From positions 1,054,001-1,118,000 of the forward strand of contig NZ_SCIN01000002.1 in NCBI RefSeq assembly GCF_004101245.1: a stretch of DNA of 64,000 nucleotides, written 5' to 3'. A program made the translations under genes and the position numbers. Of this stretch, positions 1 to 7,263 are shown piece after piece (position 1 is the first letter of the stretch; each line of letters begins with the position of its first letter). Source of the stretch: Sphingomonas sp. UV9 (lineage in GTDB: Bacteria; Pseudomonadota; Alphaproteobacteria; Sphingomonadales; Sphingomonadaceae). Below the pieces are notes generated by a model that worked only from the letters and a program-made list of their open reading frames with translations, did not search any database and had not been told where the DNA came from.

Positions 1-234
1 CGTCGTGATCACGCGATAGTTCTGCGCCTGGCGACGATCGAAGCGCTGGCCGGCGCGCCAGTTGCGCTGCTGCGGTGCGCGGACGACGGTCTTCTTGGTG
101 ACGACGGTGCGGCCATTGTTGTTCTGGCGCACGGTGGTCACTTCGCGGCGCTGCTGCGCTTCGGCCGGGGCTGCGGCAAGCAGCGGGCTGGCGACGAGGG
201 TAGCGGCAAGCGCGCTGAGGATGAACTTCTTCAT
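1..234 (-). CDS. RcnB-family periplasmic protein (3' end beyond window)
   Basis: The gene runs off the left edge of the window; 78 codons are visible, reading leftward from an ATG at 232-234 with a GGGAG ribosome site at 241-245 seven bases upstream. The product opens with a clear Sec signal peptide (MKKFILSALAATLVASP, then an AAPAEAQ cleavage region). A basic, Gln/Arg-rich stretch follows, then WRAGQRFDRRQAQNYRVI. This 'W+xGQRhdrR' pattern is typical of the RcnB family, small periplasmic proteins linked in enterobacteria to nickel and cobalt homeostasis and abundant with unknown roles in sphingomonads. The family call rests on this pattern alone because the C-terminal half is missing. It is divergent from fabD. 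Confidence 0.7.
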   Translation of the reverse strand, partial: MKKFILSALAATLVASPLLAAAPAEAQQRREVTTVRQNNNGRTVVTKKTVVRAPQQRNWRAGQRFDRRQAQNYRVITT

Positions 235-297
235 GATAATCTCCCGTTGAAACACGGCGCCGTTGCTGCGGCGTCCTCATTAATCTGGGGTCGGAAT

Positions 298-346
298 GTC
301 GCAGGCGCTTGTCGCATCGGTCGCGAAATGGTCGCCATTTGTCGCA
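298..346. promoter_or_regulatory. Five phased GTCGC direct repeats between rcnB-like gene and fabD
   Basis: GTCGC occurs at 298, 311, 320, 331 and 341, all in the same direction and spaced 13, 9, 11 and 10 bases, roughly one helical turn. The array lies in the 194-base gap between two divergent genes. It could be a regulator-binding array or chance in GC-rich DNA; no binding protein is known from the sequence. Confidence 0.25.
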
Positions 347-428
347 AAACCCCGATGTTCGTTCAGGTTCGCGCAGTTGCAACTCGCGACACACCTTTCT
401 ACGCCGCGGCAGCAAAACAGGAGAGATC

Positions 429-1388
429 ATGCGCGCGTTCATCTTCCCCGGCCAAGGGAGCCAGTCTGTCGGCATGGGCAAGGCGCTTGCCGAGGCGAGT
501 GCCACCGCCCGCGAGGTTTTCGCCGAAGTCGACGAGGCGCTCGGCCAGCATCTGTTCCGCCTGATGAGCGAAGGTCCGGCGGACGACCTGCTCCTCACCG
601 AGAACGCGCAGCCCGCGATCATGGCGAACGCGATCGCCACGTTGCGCGTCGCCGAGAAGGAGGGCGGTATCCGCCTTGCCGACAAGGCCGACTATGTCGC
701 GGGCCACAGCCTCGGCGAATATACCGCCCTGTGCGCCGCGGGGGCACTTGACCTGTCGACCACCGCGCGCCTCCTGAAGCTGCGCGGCCGCGCGATGCAG
801 GCGGCGGTCCCGGTCGGCGAGGGCGCGATGGCGGCTTTGCTCGGCACCGACCTCGAAAAGGCGCAACTCATCGCCGGCGCCGCGGTCGACGCGATCCTCG
901 CGGAGGGCGGCGCCGAACTGATCTGCACCGTCGCCAACGACAATGATCCGTCGCAGGTCGTCATCTCCGGCCACCGCCTCGCCATCGAAAAGGCGATCGC
1001 GCTAGCCAAGGATCTGGGCGCCAAGCGCGCTGTCCTGCTTCCGGTCTCCGCACCCTTCCACTGCCCGCTGATGCAGCCCGCCGCCGAAGCGATGGAAGCC
1101 GCGCTTCTCGACGCCGATTTGCGCGCACCGCTGGTCCCCGTCTTCGCCAATGTCGACGCGGTGGCCGTCGCCGATCCCGGCGCGATCCGTCACCTGCTGG
1201 TCCAGCAGGTCACCGGCATGGTCCGCTGGCGCGAATCGGTCCTGGCGATGCACGCGGCCGGCGTCGCCCACTTCGTCGAATTCGGCGGCAAGGTGCTCGG
1301 CCCGATGGTCAAGCGCATCGCCCCCGACGCCGAGACCCTCAGCGTCATCACGATGGACGACATCGAGGAATTGGTGAAGAAGATGTGA
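429..1388 (+). CDS. fabD: Malonyl-CoA:ACP transacylase FabD
   Basis: FabD moves the malonyl group from CoA to acyl carrier protein, supplying the extender unit for type II fatty acid synthesis in the cytoplasm. The 319-residue product has the expected family length. It opens with MRAFIFPGQGSQ, carries the nucleophile motif GHSLGEY with the serine at residue 94, and has the catalytic His at 211 in VSAPFHCPL. The start at 429 is chosen over longer in-frame starts because it follows an AGGAGAG ribosome site and gives the canonical N-terminus. It heads the run fabD, (inserted GxxExxY gene), fabG, acpP, fabF, all on the plus strand. The stop codon touches one arm of a 26-bp inverted repeat. Confidence 0.97.
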   Translation: MRAFIFPGQGSQSVGMGKALAEASATAREVFAEVDEALGQHLFRLMSEGPADDLLLTENAQPAIMANAIATLRVAEKEGGIRLADKADYVAGHSLGEYTALCAAGALDLSTTARLLKLRGRAMQAAVPVGEGAMAALLGTDLEKAQLIAGAAVDAILAEGGAELICTVANDNDPSQVVISGHRLAIEKAIALAKDLGAKRAVLLPVSAPFHCPLMQPAAEAMEAALLDADLRAPLVPVFANVDAVAVADPGAIRHLLVQQVTGMVRWRESVLAMHAAGVAHFVEFGGKVLGPMVKRIAPDAETLSVITMDDIEELVKKM

Positions 1389-1414
1389 TCACGCGGAGAC
1401 GCGGAGCCGCGGAG
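1389..1414 (+). repeat. Left arm of 26-bp perfect inverted repeat flanking GxxExxY gene
   Basis: Positions 1389-1414 are the exact reverse complement of 1805-1830. The arm begins one base after the fabD stop codon and is itself built of CGCGGAG units. It ends seven bases before the TTG start of the enclosed gene. Confidence 0.9.
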
Positions 1415-1421
1415 AGAAGAT

Positions 1422-1841
1422 TTGAGAGAGATCGATCAGATCAGCGGCGATGTGCTCGATCTCTCACTCCGCATCCATCGGGACTTGGGCCCGGGTCTCC
1501 TTGAAAGCGTCTATGAATTGGTCCTGGCGGGCAAGCTTGCCAGTCTGGGTTACCAAGTGGCGCGGCAGCGATCGGTTGACATCGAATTTGAAGGGATGCG
1601 CTTCGAAGCGGCCTTCCGCATCGACCTCCTTGTCGACGAGCGCCTTCTCATAGAAATCAAATCGGTAGAGCAACTGACCGCAGTCCACGGCAAACAATTG
1701 CTCACCTATCTACGCCTCACCAAGCAGCCTGTCGGGCTGCTGATCAACTTCGGTGGCGCTACGCTCAAGGAGGGTGTGCGACGGATCGTAAACGACCATC
1801 GCCCCTCCGCGGCTCCGCGTCTCCGCGTGAACAAAATCTGA
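1422..1841 (+). CDS. GxxExxY protein, PD-(D/E)XK nuclease-like fold
   Basis: The 139-residue product belongs to the GxxExxY family, named for the motif seen here as GPGLLESVYE near residues 23-32. Downstream, FRIDLLVDERLLIEIKS has the D...ExK layout of PD-(D/E)XK nucleases, so a nucleic-acid-cutting or binding role is possible but unproven for the family. The start is a TTG at 1422, six codons before the family-typical ISGDVLDLS region; a short AGAGAAGA purine run precedes it. The gene interrupts the fabD-fabG order and lies within a perfect 26-bp inverted repeat whose right arm encodes part of the C-terminal SAAPRLRVNK tail. Its stop codon comes 12 bases before the fabG start. Confidence 0.85.
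   Translation: MREIDQISGDVLDLSLRIHRDLGPGLLESVYELVLAGKLASLGYQVARQRSVDIEFEGMRFEAAFRIDLLVDERLLIEIKSVEQLTAVHGKQLLTYLRLTKQPVGLLINFGGATLKEGVRRIVNDHRPSAAPRLRVNKI
1805..1830 (-). repeat. Right arm of 26-bp perfect inverted repeat, inside GxxExxY coding end
   Basis: Exact reverse complement of 1389-1414. It is translated as part of the last dozen residues of the GxxExxY protein, so the element boundary and the gene end are fused. Confidence 0.9.
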
Positions 1842-1852
1842 TGGAGACTAGA

Positions 1853-2590
1853 ATGTTTGACCTCACAGGCATGACCGCGCTTGTTACCGGCGCATCCGGC
1901 GGGATCGGGTCCGAGATCGCCAAGGCCCTAGCCGCCCAAGGTGCGCGCCTCGCCGTGTCCGGATCCAACGCCGACAAGCTCGACGCCTTCCGCGCCAGCC
2001 TCGGCGGCGATCACGTCGCGCTGCCCTGCAATCTGTCCGATGGCGCCGCGGTCGATGCGCTCGTGCCGCAGGCGGTCGAGGCGCTCGGGAAGATCGACAT
2101 CCTCGTCAACAACGCCGGCGTCACCCGCGACAACCTAGCGATGCGGATGAAGGACGACGAGTGGGACAGCGTCATCCGCGTCAATCTCGAAGCCGCATTC
2201 CGCCTCATGCGCGCAGCCGCCAAGCCGATGATGAAGGCGCGCTTCGGCCGGATGATCTCGGTCACCTCGATCGTCGGCGTCACCGGCAACCCCGGCCAGG
2301 CGAACTACGCCGCGTCGAAGGCAGGCCTGATCGGCATGTCGAAATCGATGGCGCAGGAGCTCGCCAGCCGCGGCATCACGGTCAATTGCGTCGCGCCCGG
2401 CTTCATCACCTCGCCGATGACCGATGCGCTGCCCGATGCGCAGAAGACCGCGCTGACGACCAAGATTCCGGCCGGTCGCCTCGGCGAAGGCGCAGACATC
2501 GGCGCGGCCGTGGTGTATCTCGCAAGCCGTGAAGCCGGCTACGTCACGGGACAAACCGTGCACGTGAACGGCGGGATGGCGATGATCTGA
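1853..2590 (+). CDS. fabG: 3-oxoacyl-ACP reductase FabG
   Basis: FabG reduces beta-ketoacyl-ACP with NADPH in each fatty acid elongation cycle. The product is a 245-residue short-chain dehydrogenase. It shows TGASGGIG (residues 12-19) for cofactor binding, NNAG (86-89), and the catalytic set Asn111, Ser139, Tyr152 and Lys156 (YAASK). The C-terminus ([14 protein letters not shown]) is typical of FabG rather than of other SDR enzymes. An in-frame ATG exists at 1841, but the one at 1853 has GGAG at 1843-1846 and yields the normal N-terminus [13 protein letters not shown]. The start lies just behind the inserted GxxExxY gene, so its ribosome site overlaps that gene's stop. Confidence 0.96.
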   Translation: MFDLTGMTALVTGASGGIGSEIAKALAAQGARLAVSGSNADKLDAFRASLGGDHVALPCNLSDGAAVDALVPQAVEALGKIDILVNNAGVTRDNLAMRMKDDEWDSVIRVNLEAAFRLMRAAAKPMMKARFGRMISVTSIVGVTGNPGQANYAASKAGLIGMSKSMAQELASRGITVNCVAPGFITSPMTDALPDAQKTALTTKIPAGRLGEGADIGAAVVYLASREAGYVTGQTVHVNGGMAMI

Positions 2591-2667
2591 ACTTGCGCGC
2601 TGAACTGCCGCGTTCTAGGTGCGTTCAGGAAATACCGAAAACCCCCAGATTTGAAGAGGGAACTACC

Positions 2668-2904
2668 ATGAGCGAGACAGCTGACCGCGTGAAGAAGATC
2701 GTCGTCGAGCATCTCGGCGTCGAAGCCGACAAAGTGACCGAGGACGCGAGCTTCATCGACGACCTGGGCGCAGACAGCCTCGACATCGTCGAACTCGTCA
2801 TGGCGTTCGAGGAAGAATTCGGCGTCGAGATCCCCGATGATGCCGCCGAGAAGATCGCGACCGTCAAGGATGCGATCACCTACATCGACGAGCACAAGGC
2901 CTGA
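2668..2904 (+). CDS. acpP: Acyl carrier protein
   Basis: AcpP is the small acidic protein that carries growing acyl chains on a phosphopantetheine arm. The 78-residue product is full length and shows the attachment motif [11 protein letters not shown] with Ser37. Acidic helices and the [17 protein letters not shown] end are standard for the family. A GAAGAGGG ribosome site precedes the ATG at 2668. It lies 77 bases after fabG and is followed by a strong hairpin terminator before fabF. High AcpP expression relative to fabF would fit that arrangement. Confidence 0.97.
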   Translation: MSETADRVKKIVVEHLGVEADKVTEDASFIDDLGADSLDIVELVMAFEEEFGVEIPDDAAEKIATVKDAITYIDEHKA

Positions 2905-2956
2905 TCAGGGTCTAGGGTTCAAAACTTTGGACCTGCCCTGAAGGGTGTGATTTGAG

Positions 2957-3002
2957 CGGCTCCCCGTCCTTGGGCAAAGAGGGCGGGGAGCCGTTTCGTT
3001 TT
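2957..3002 (+). terminator. Hairpin terminator between acpP and fabF
   Basis: CGGCTCCCCG (2957-2966) pairs with CGGGGAGCCG (2984-2993), extended by three more pairs including one G-U, and is followed by TTTCGTTTT. It should stop or reduce transcription from acpP into fabF. Confidence 0.85.
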
Positions 3003-3025
3003 GAGAGCAGACGGAGTTTGAAGCC

Positions 3026-4288
3026 ATGCGGCGTGTCGTCGTAACCGGGCTAGGCCTGGTCACCCCCCTGGGGGCGGATGTTGAAACGGCCTGGGCGAAT
3101 ATCCTCGCCGGCAAGTCGGGCGCGGGCCCGATCACGCGCTTCGACGCGTCGGATCAGGTGTGCCGCATCGCCTGCGAGGTGAAGCCGGCGGATCATGAAT
3201 ACGGCTTCGATCCCGGCAAGCGCGTCGACCACAAGGTCCAGCGCCAAGTCGATCCGTTCATCATCTACGGCATCGACGCGGCCGGCCAGGCGCTCGAAGA
3301 CGCCGGCCTGCTCGACATGACGGTCGAAGAGAGCTGGCGTGCCGGCGTCTCGATCGGGTCGGGCATCGGCGGTCTGCCGGGCATCGAGAGCGAATCGATC
3401 GTTCTGCACACCAAGGGCCCGCGCCGCGTCTCGCCGCATTTCGTCCATGGTCGCCTGATCAACCTGATCTCGGGTCAGGTCTCGATCAAATACGGCCTGC
3501 GCGGTCCGAATCACGCAGTCGTCACCGCCTGCTCGACCGGTGCGCACGCGATCGGCGATGCCGCGCGGATGATCGCGATGGACGATGCCGACGTGATGCT
3601 CGCGGGCGGCGCGGAGGGCACCGTCTGCCCGCTCGGCATCGCCGGGTTCGCGCAGGCGCGCGCGCTGTCGACCAACTTCAACGATTCGCCCGAAAAGGCC
3701 TCGCGTCCGTACGACAAGGACCGCGACGGCTTCGTGATGGGCGAGGGCGCCGGTGTGTTGGTGCTCGAGGAATATGAGCATGCCAAGGCACGCGGCGCGA
3801 AGATCTATGCCGAGGTGATCGGCTACGGCCTGTCGGGCGACGCCTACCATGTGACCGCGCCGCATCCGGAAGGCGACGGCGCGTTCCGGTCGATGCAGAT
3901 GGCGATAAAGAAGTCGGGCCTGAAGCTCGAGGACATCGATTACATCAACGCGCACGGCACCTCGACGCCGCTCGGCGACGAGCTCGAACTGGGCGCGGTG
4001 CGTCGGCTGTTCGGCGATGCGATCTCGGGCCTGTCGATGTCGTCGACCAAGTCGGCGATCGGGCATCTGCTCGGCGGTGCCGGTGCGGTCGAGAGCATCT
4101 TCTGCATCCTGGCGCTGCGCGACCAGATCGTCCCGCCGACGCTCAATCTCGACAATCCGAGCGAGAGCTGCGTCGGGGTCGACCTGGTGCCGCACGTCGC
4201 CAAGAAGCGTGAAGTGCGCGCGGTGCTGAACAATTCGTTCGGCTTCGGCGGCACCAACGCGTCGCTGGTGATGACACTGGTTAAGTAG
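3026..4288 (+). CDS. fabF: 3-oxoacyl-ACP synthase II FabF
   Basis: FabF condenses malonyl-ACP with acyl-ACP to lengthen fatty acids. The 420-residue thiolase-fold product has the catalytic triad of the family: Cys169 in TACSTGAH, His310 in NAHGTSTPLGD and His347 in AIGHLLGGAG. The N-terminus MRRVVVTGLGLVTPLG is canonical. A GACGGAG stretch lies upstream of the ATG, with a somewhat long spacing. It follows acpP across a terminator and is followed by mltG after a palindromic repeat, an acpP-fabF-mltG order common in proteobacteria. Confidence 0.97.
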   Translation: MRRVVVTGLGLVTPLGADVETAWANILAGKSGAGPITRFDASDQVCRIACEVKPADHEYGFDPGKRVDHKVQRQVDPFIIYGIDAAGQALEDAGLLDMTVEESWRAGVSIGSGIGGLPGIESESIVLHTKGPRRVSPHFVHGRLINLISGQVSIKYGLRGPNHAVVTACSTGAHAIGDAARMIAMDDADVMLAGGAEGTVCPLGIAGFAQARALSTNFNDSPEKASRPYDKDRDGFVMGEGAGVLVLEEYEHAKARGAKIYAEVIGYGLSGDAYHVTAPHPEGDGAFRSMQMAIKKSGLKLEDIDYINAHGTSTPLGDELELGAVRRLFGDAISGLSMSSTKSAIGHLLGGAGAVESIFCILALRDQIVPPTLNLDNPSESCVGVDLVPHVAKKREVRAVLNNSFGFGGTNASLVMTLVK

Positions 4289-4290
4289 GT

Positions 4291-4348
4291 TTGTTCCCCC
4301 GCGAAGGCGGGGGCCCAGACTGGGCTCCCGCCTTTGCGGGAGAACAAG
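4291..4348. repeat. Palindromic intergenic repeat, family A (CCCGCGAAGGCGGG type)
   Basis: Two facing copies of a CCCCGCGAAGGCGGGG-like hairpin flank GCCCAGACTGGGC, making a long imperfect palindrome between fabF and mltG. Close relatives lie at 25046-25101 and 60804-60860. This resembles bacterial REP/BIME sequences. Confidence 0.8.
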
Positions 4349-4356
4349 GGGTGACG

Positions 4357-5325
4357 ATGCGCAAGGTCGGCTGTTTCGGACTCCTCCTCGGCCTTGGGGC
4401 CATCGTCGCGCTGTTCTTGGTAGTCCAAGGCTGGGGTGGCGCCGGCCCGGCGCCGCGCACGCTGACGGTCCAAGTCGGCGAGGGCAGCACGCTCGCCGGC
4501 GCGGCGACCGAACTCGAAAAAGCCGGCGCGATTTCGTCGGCCCGGCGCTTCCGCCTGTATGCGCGCGTCTTCGGGTCAGGCGATCCGATCAAGGCCGGCG
4601 AATATCGCATCCCGGCGCATGCCAGCCAGTCCGACATCCTGAAACTGATGCAGGGCGGCAAGGTCGTCCAGCGGCTGGTGGCAGTGCCCGAGGGCTATCC
4701 TTCGGTGATGGTCCACGACGCGTTGATGAAGGCGGAGGGCCTCACCGGAGCCGTGCCGGTGCCTGCGGAAGGCTCGATCCTTCCCGACAGCTATGCGTTC
4801 CAGGCCGGCGACACGCGCGCGTCGGTCGTGGTGCGGATGCAGGCGGCGATGAGGACCTACCTCGCCAAGGCCTGGGCCGCGCGCAAACCCGGGATCGCCG
4901 TGACGACCTCCGAACAGGCGATCATCCTCGCCTCGATCGTCGAGAAGGAAACCGGCAAGCCGTCCGAACGCCGTACCGTCGCCGCGGTCTATGGCAATCG
5001 CCTCCGCAATGGCATGCCGCTCCAGGCTGACCCGACGGTCATCTACCCGATCACCAAGGGCCGTCCGCTCGGCCGTCGTATACTACGCTCCGAACTGCAG
5101 GCGAAGAACGGCTACAACACCTATGCGAGCCCGGGTCTGCCGATCGGCCCGATCGCCAATCCCGGCCGCGCCTCGATCGACGCGGTGCTCGATCCGGCGC
5201 AGACCCAGGCGCTGTATTTCGTCGCCGACGGCACCGGCGGCCACGTCTTCGCCAACACGCTGGACGAGCACAACGCCAATGTGAGGAAATGGTACGCCAT
5301 CCGAAAGGCGCGCGGCGAGATGTAA
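4357..5325 (+). CDS. mltG: Endolytic murein transglycosylase MltG
   Basis: MltG is an inner-membrane enzyme that cuts nascent peptidoglycan strands and is thought to end glycan synthesis. The 322-residue product has one N-terminal membrane anchor (about residues 7-25). A LysM-like region follows (LTVQVGEGSTLAGAATELEKAGAIS in pieces), then the YceG domain. The catalytic Glu is at about residue 196 in ASIVEKET, followed by the conserved VYGNRL, LQADPTVIY and SPGLPIGPIANPG motifs. The start at 4357 follows AAGGGG; an in-frame GTG at 4351 overlaps that site and is less likely. A palindromic repeat separates it from fabF. Confidence 0.95.
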   Translation: MRKVGCFGLLLGLGAIVALFLVVQGWGGAGPAPRTLTVQVGEGSTLAGAATELEKAGAISSARRFRLYARVFGSGDPIKAGEYRIPAHASQSDILKLMQGGKVVQRLVAVPEGYPSVMVHDALMKAEGLTGAVPVPAEGSILPDSYAFQAGDTRASVVVRMQAAMRTYLAKAWAARKPGIAVTTSEQAIILASIVEKETGKPSERRTVAAVYGNRLRNGMPLQADPTVIYPITKGRPLGRRILRSELQAKNGYNTYASPGLPIGPIANPGRASIDAVLDPAQTQALYFVADGTGGHVFANTLDEHNANVRKWYAIRKARGEM

Positions 5326-5381
5326 CCGGCCGCCCGAACCACGGTTCGGCGCATCCACGCCAAGGGTCGCCAAAGCCAATC

Positions 5382-5477
5382 CGTCACCCCGGACTGGTTC
5401 CGGGGTCCACGGTTCCGCGTAACCAATTTTATCGATTTTGCGGCACCGTAGATGCCGGAACGAGCCCGGCATGACGG
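5382..5477. repeat. Palindromic intergenic repeat, family C (GTCAccCCGGAcTnGTTCCGG type)
   Basis: The segment opens with CGTCACCCCGGACTGGTTCCGG and closes with an inverted relative (GCCGGAACGAGCCCGGCATGACGG in pieces). It lies between the convergent mltG and eda genes. Other members are at 9799-9887 and, as a single arm, 15511-15541. Confidence 0.75.
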
Positions 5478-5522
5478 GGTGGGTGGAACGGGCCGCCTAA
5501 CCGGTGGGCCGTCCTCTTCGCG

Positions 5523-6143
5523 TCACCCGCGCAAGGCGTTGGCGGCGCGCGCCTTGATCTCGATCTCGGCCATCGTCCCGCCGGTCACCCAGCTACCGCC
5601 GACGCACAGCACCGGCTTGAACGCCAGCCACTCGGGCGCGCTCGCCTCGGTGATCCCGCCGGTCGGGCAGAAGCTGCACTGGTAGAACGGCGCCGCCAGC
5701 GCCTTCAGCGCCTTCAGCCCGCCATTCGCCTCGGCGGGGAAGAACTTGAAGTGCGTCAGGCCCAAGTCGAGACCGGTCATGATATCCGCAGCGTTGGCGA
5801 TGCCCGGGAGGAAGGGAATGCCGCTCTCGATGATCGGCGTGGCGAGACGTTCGGTCAGGCCGGGCGACACGATGAACTCGGCCCCGGCGTCGCGGACCTG
5901 CGCGAACTGCTGCGTGTTCACCACGGTTCCCGCACCGACGATCGCGCCGGGCACCTTCTTCATTTCCGCGATCGCCTCGAGTGCGGCGCCGGTGCGCAAC
6001 GTCACCTCCAGCACGCGCAGGCCACCGGCGACCAGCGCCTCGGCGAGCGGACGGGCGAGCGCGGCGTCCTCGATTACCAGTACCGGGATGACGGCGCTGG
6101 TCTGCATGATATCGGCAATTGTGACGGTCGAGTTGGCGGTCAT
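5523..6143 (-). CDS. eda: KDPG aldolase Eda
   Basis: Eda splits 2-keto-3-deoxy-6-phosphogluconate into pyruvate and glyceraldehyde-3-phosphate, the last step of the Entner-Doudoroff pathway. The 206-residue product has the general acid Glu46 in LEVTLRT, the Schiff-base Lys133 in THFKFFPAE, GAGTV, FIVSPG and PTGGI. These match the family in spacing (Glu45 and Lys133 in E. coli). The ATG overlaps the glk stop by four bases (ATGA at 6140-6143), so translation is probably coupled. It is the last gene of the minus-strand zwf-pgl-edd-glk-eda run. Confidence 0.96.
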   Translation of the reverse strand: MTANSTVTIADIMQTSAVIPVLVIEDAALARPLAEALVAGGLRVLEVTLRTGAALEAIAEMKKVPGAIVGAGTVVNTQQFAQVRDAGAEFIVSPGLTERLATPIIESGIPFLPGIANAADIMTGLDLGLTHFKFFPAEANGGLKALKALAAPFYQCSFCPTGGITEASAPEWLAFKPVLCVGGSWVTGGTMAEIEIKARAANALRG

Positions 6144-7108
6144 TGGGTGTGTTCCTGTGCGAAGGCGGCCGCGGCGCCGAACAGGCCGGGCTGGGGATGG
6201 GTGATCAGCTTGACGGGCATCGCCGCCATCATCGTCTGGAAACGGCCCTTGGCGACGAAGCGCTGGTCGAAGCCCGACCGGATCAGGCGGTCCTTGATGC
6301 GGAAGCCCAGCCCGCCGGCGATCACCACCGCCTTTGCGCCCTGCGCCAGCGCGAGATCGCCCGCGACCGCGCCTAGGGCGAGGCAGAAGCGGTCGAGCGC
6401 GGCGAGTGCGATCGAATCGGTGCCGTCGATCGCCTCGGTCCAGATCGTCTTGTCGTCGTGGCTGGGCACCGAACGCCCTTCCATCGCCGCCAGCGTCTCG
6501 TAGATCGCGACGATGCCGGGGCCGGCGACGACGCGCTCGGCCGACACGCGCGTGAAGGTTTTCCGCAGTCGCTTGAGCAGCGCATCCTCGATCCCGTCGA
6601 GCGGGGCGAAGTCCATGTGGCCACCCTCGGTCTCGAGCACCTGATACCCGTTTTTCCGGCGCAGCAACTGCGCGACGCCTAGCCCGGTGCCGGGGCCGCA
6701 GATCGTCGTGATACCCTCGGACGGCAACGGCGTGTCGGGACCGCAAAGGTGGATGAAGTCACTGCTCGGTACCTGCGCGACGGCATGGCCGACCGCGCCG
6801 AAATCGTTGACGACCACCCACTGGTCGGCGTTCAGCCGTTCGGTGATCAGCGATTTGCGGATGATCCAGGGGTTGTTCGTCAGGCGGATGACGTCGTTTG
6901 CGACCGGCGACGCTACCGCAATGGCGACGGCGCGGGGCAGGGGGCGACCCACGCCCGCTTCAAACGCCTGATACGCGGTCTGGAGCGACGCGTGATCCGC
7001 GGTCTTGAGCGTGACCGGTTCGCCGAGCGACACGACGTGCCCATCCTCGACCTCGGCGATCGCGAAGCGCGCGTGCGTTCCGCCGATATCTGCCGCTACG
7101 ATTTCCAT
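6140..7108 (-). CDS. glk: Glucokinase
   Basis: Glucokinase phosphorylates glucose with ATP so that it can enter the Entner-Doudoroff route. The 322-residue product has the bacterial Glk pattern: ADIGGTHARF at residues 6-15 for phosphate binding, a VVNDFGAVGHAV active-site segment with the catalytic Asp, GPGTGLGVAQL, and ETEGGHMDFAP. It belongs to the GlkA/Glk group rather than the ROK kinases because it lacks the Zn-binding Cys cluster. It lies between edd and eda and overlaps eda by four bases. A palindromic repeat fills the 155-base gap to edd. Confidence 0.93.
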   Translation of the reverse strand: MEIVAADIGGTHARFAIAEVEDGHVVSLGEPVTLKTADHASLQTAYQAFEAGVGRPLPRAVAIAVASPVANDVIRLTNNPWIIRKSLITERLNADQWVVVNDFGAVGHAVAQVPSSDFIHLCGPDTPLPSEGITTICGPGTGLGVAQLLRRKNGYQVLETEGGHMDFAPLDGIEDALLKRLRKTFTRVSAERVVAGPGIVAIYETLAAMEGRSVPSHDDKTIWTEAIDGTDSIALAALDRFCLALGAVAGDLALAQGAKAVVIAGGLGFRIKDRLIRSGFDQRFVAKGRFQTMMAAMPVKLITHPQPGLFGAAAAFAQEHTQ

Positions 7109-7146
7109 GTCATCCTCCGTCCGATTTTATCATTACCGCCACCTCC

Positions 7147-7225
7147 GTCATCCCGGCGAAAGCTGGGATCTCAAGCCGCACAGTCCGTCCCAGTGGAGCG
7201 AGGTCCCGGCTTTCGCCGGGATGAC
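7147..7225. repeat. Palindromic intergenic repeat, family B (GTCATCCCGGCGAAAGCnGGGAT type)
   Basis: GTCATCCCGGCGAAAGC at the left is answered by GCTTTCGCCGGGATGAC at the right, with a looser middle. It lies inside the Entner-Doudoroff operon between glk and edd. Relatives are at 25136-25245 and 27667-27748. Confidence 0.8.
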
Positions 7226-7263
7226 GGGGGTGTGGCTGACCCAATGGCGGCGTGTGTGGCGTT

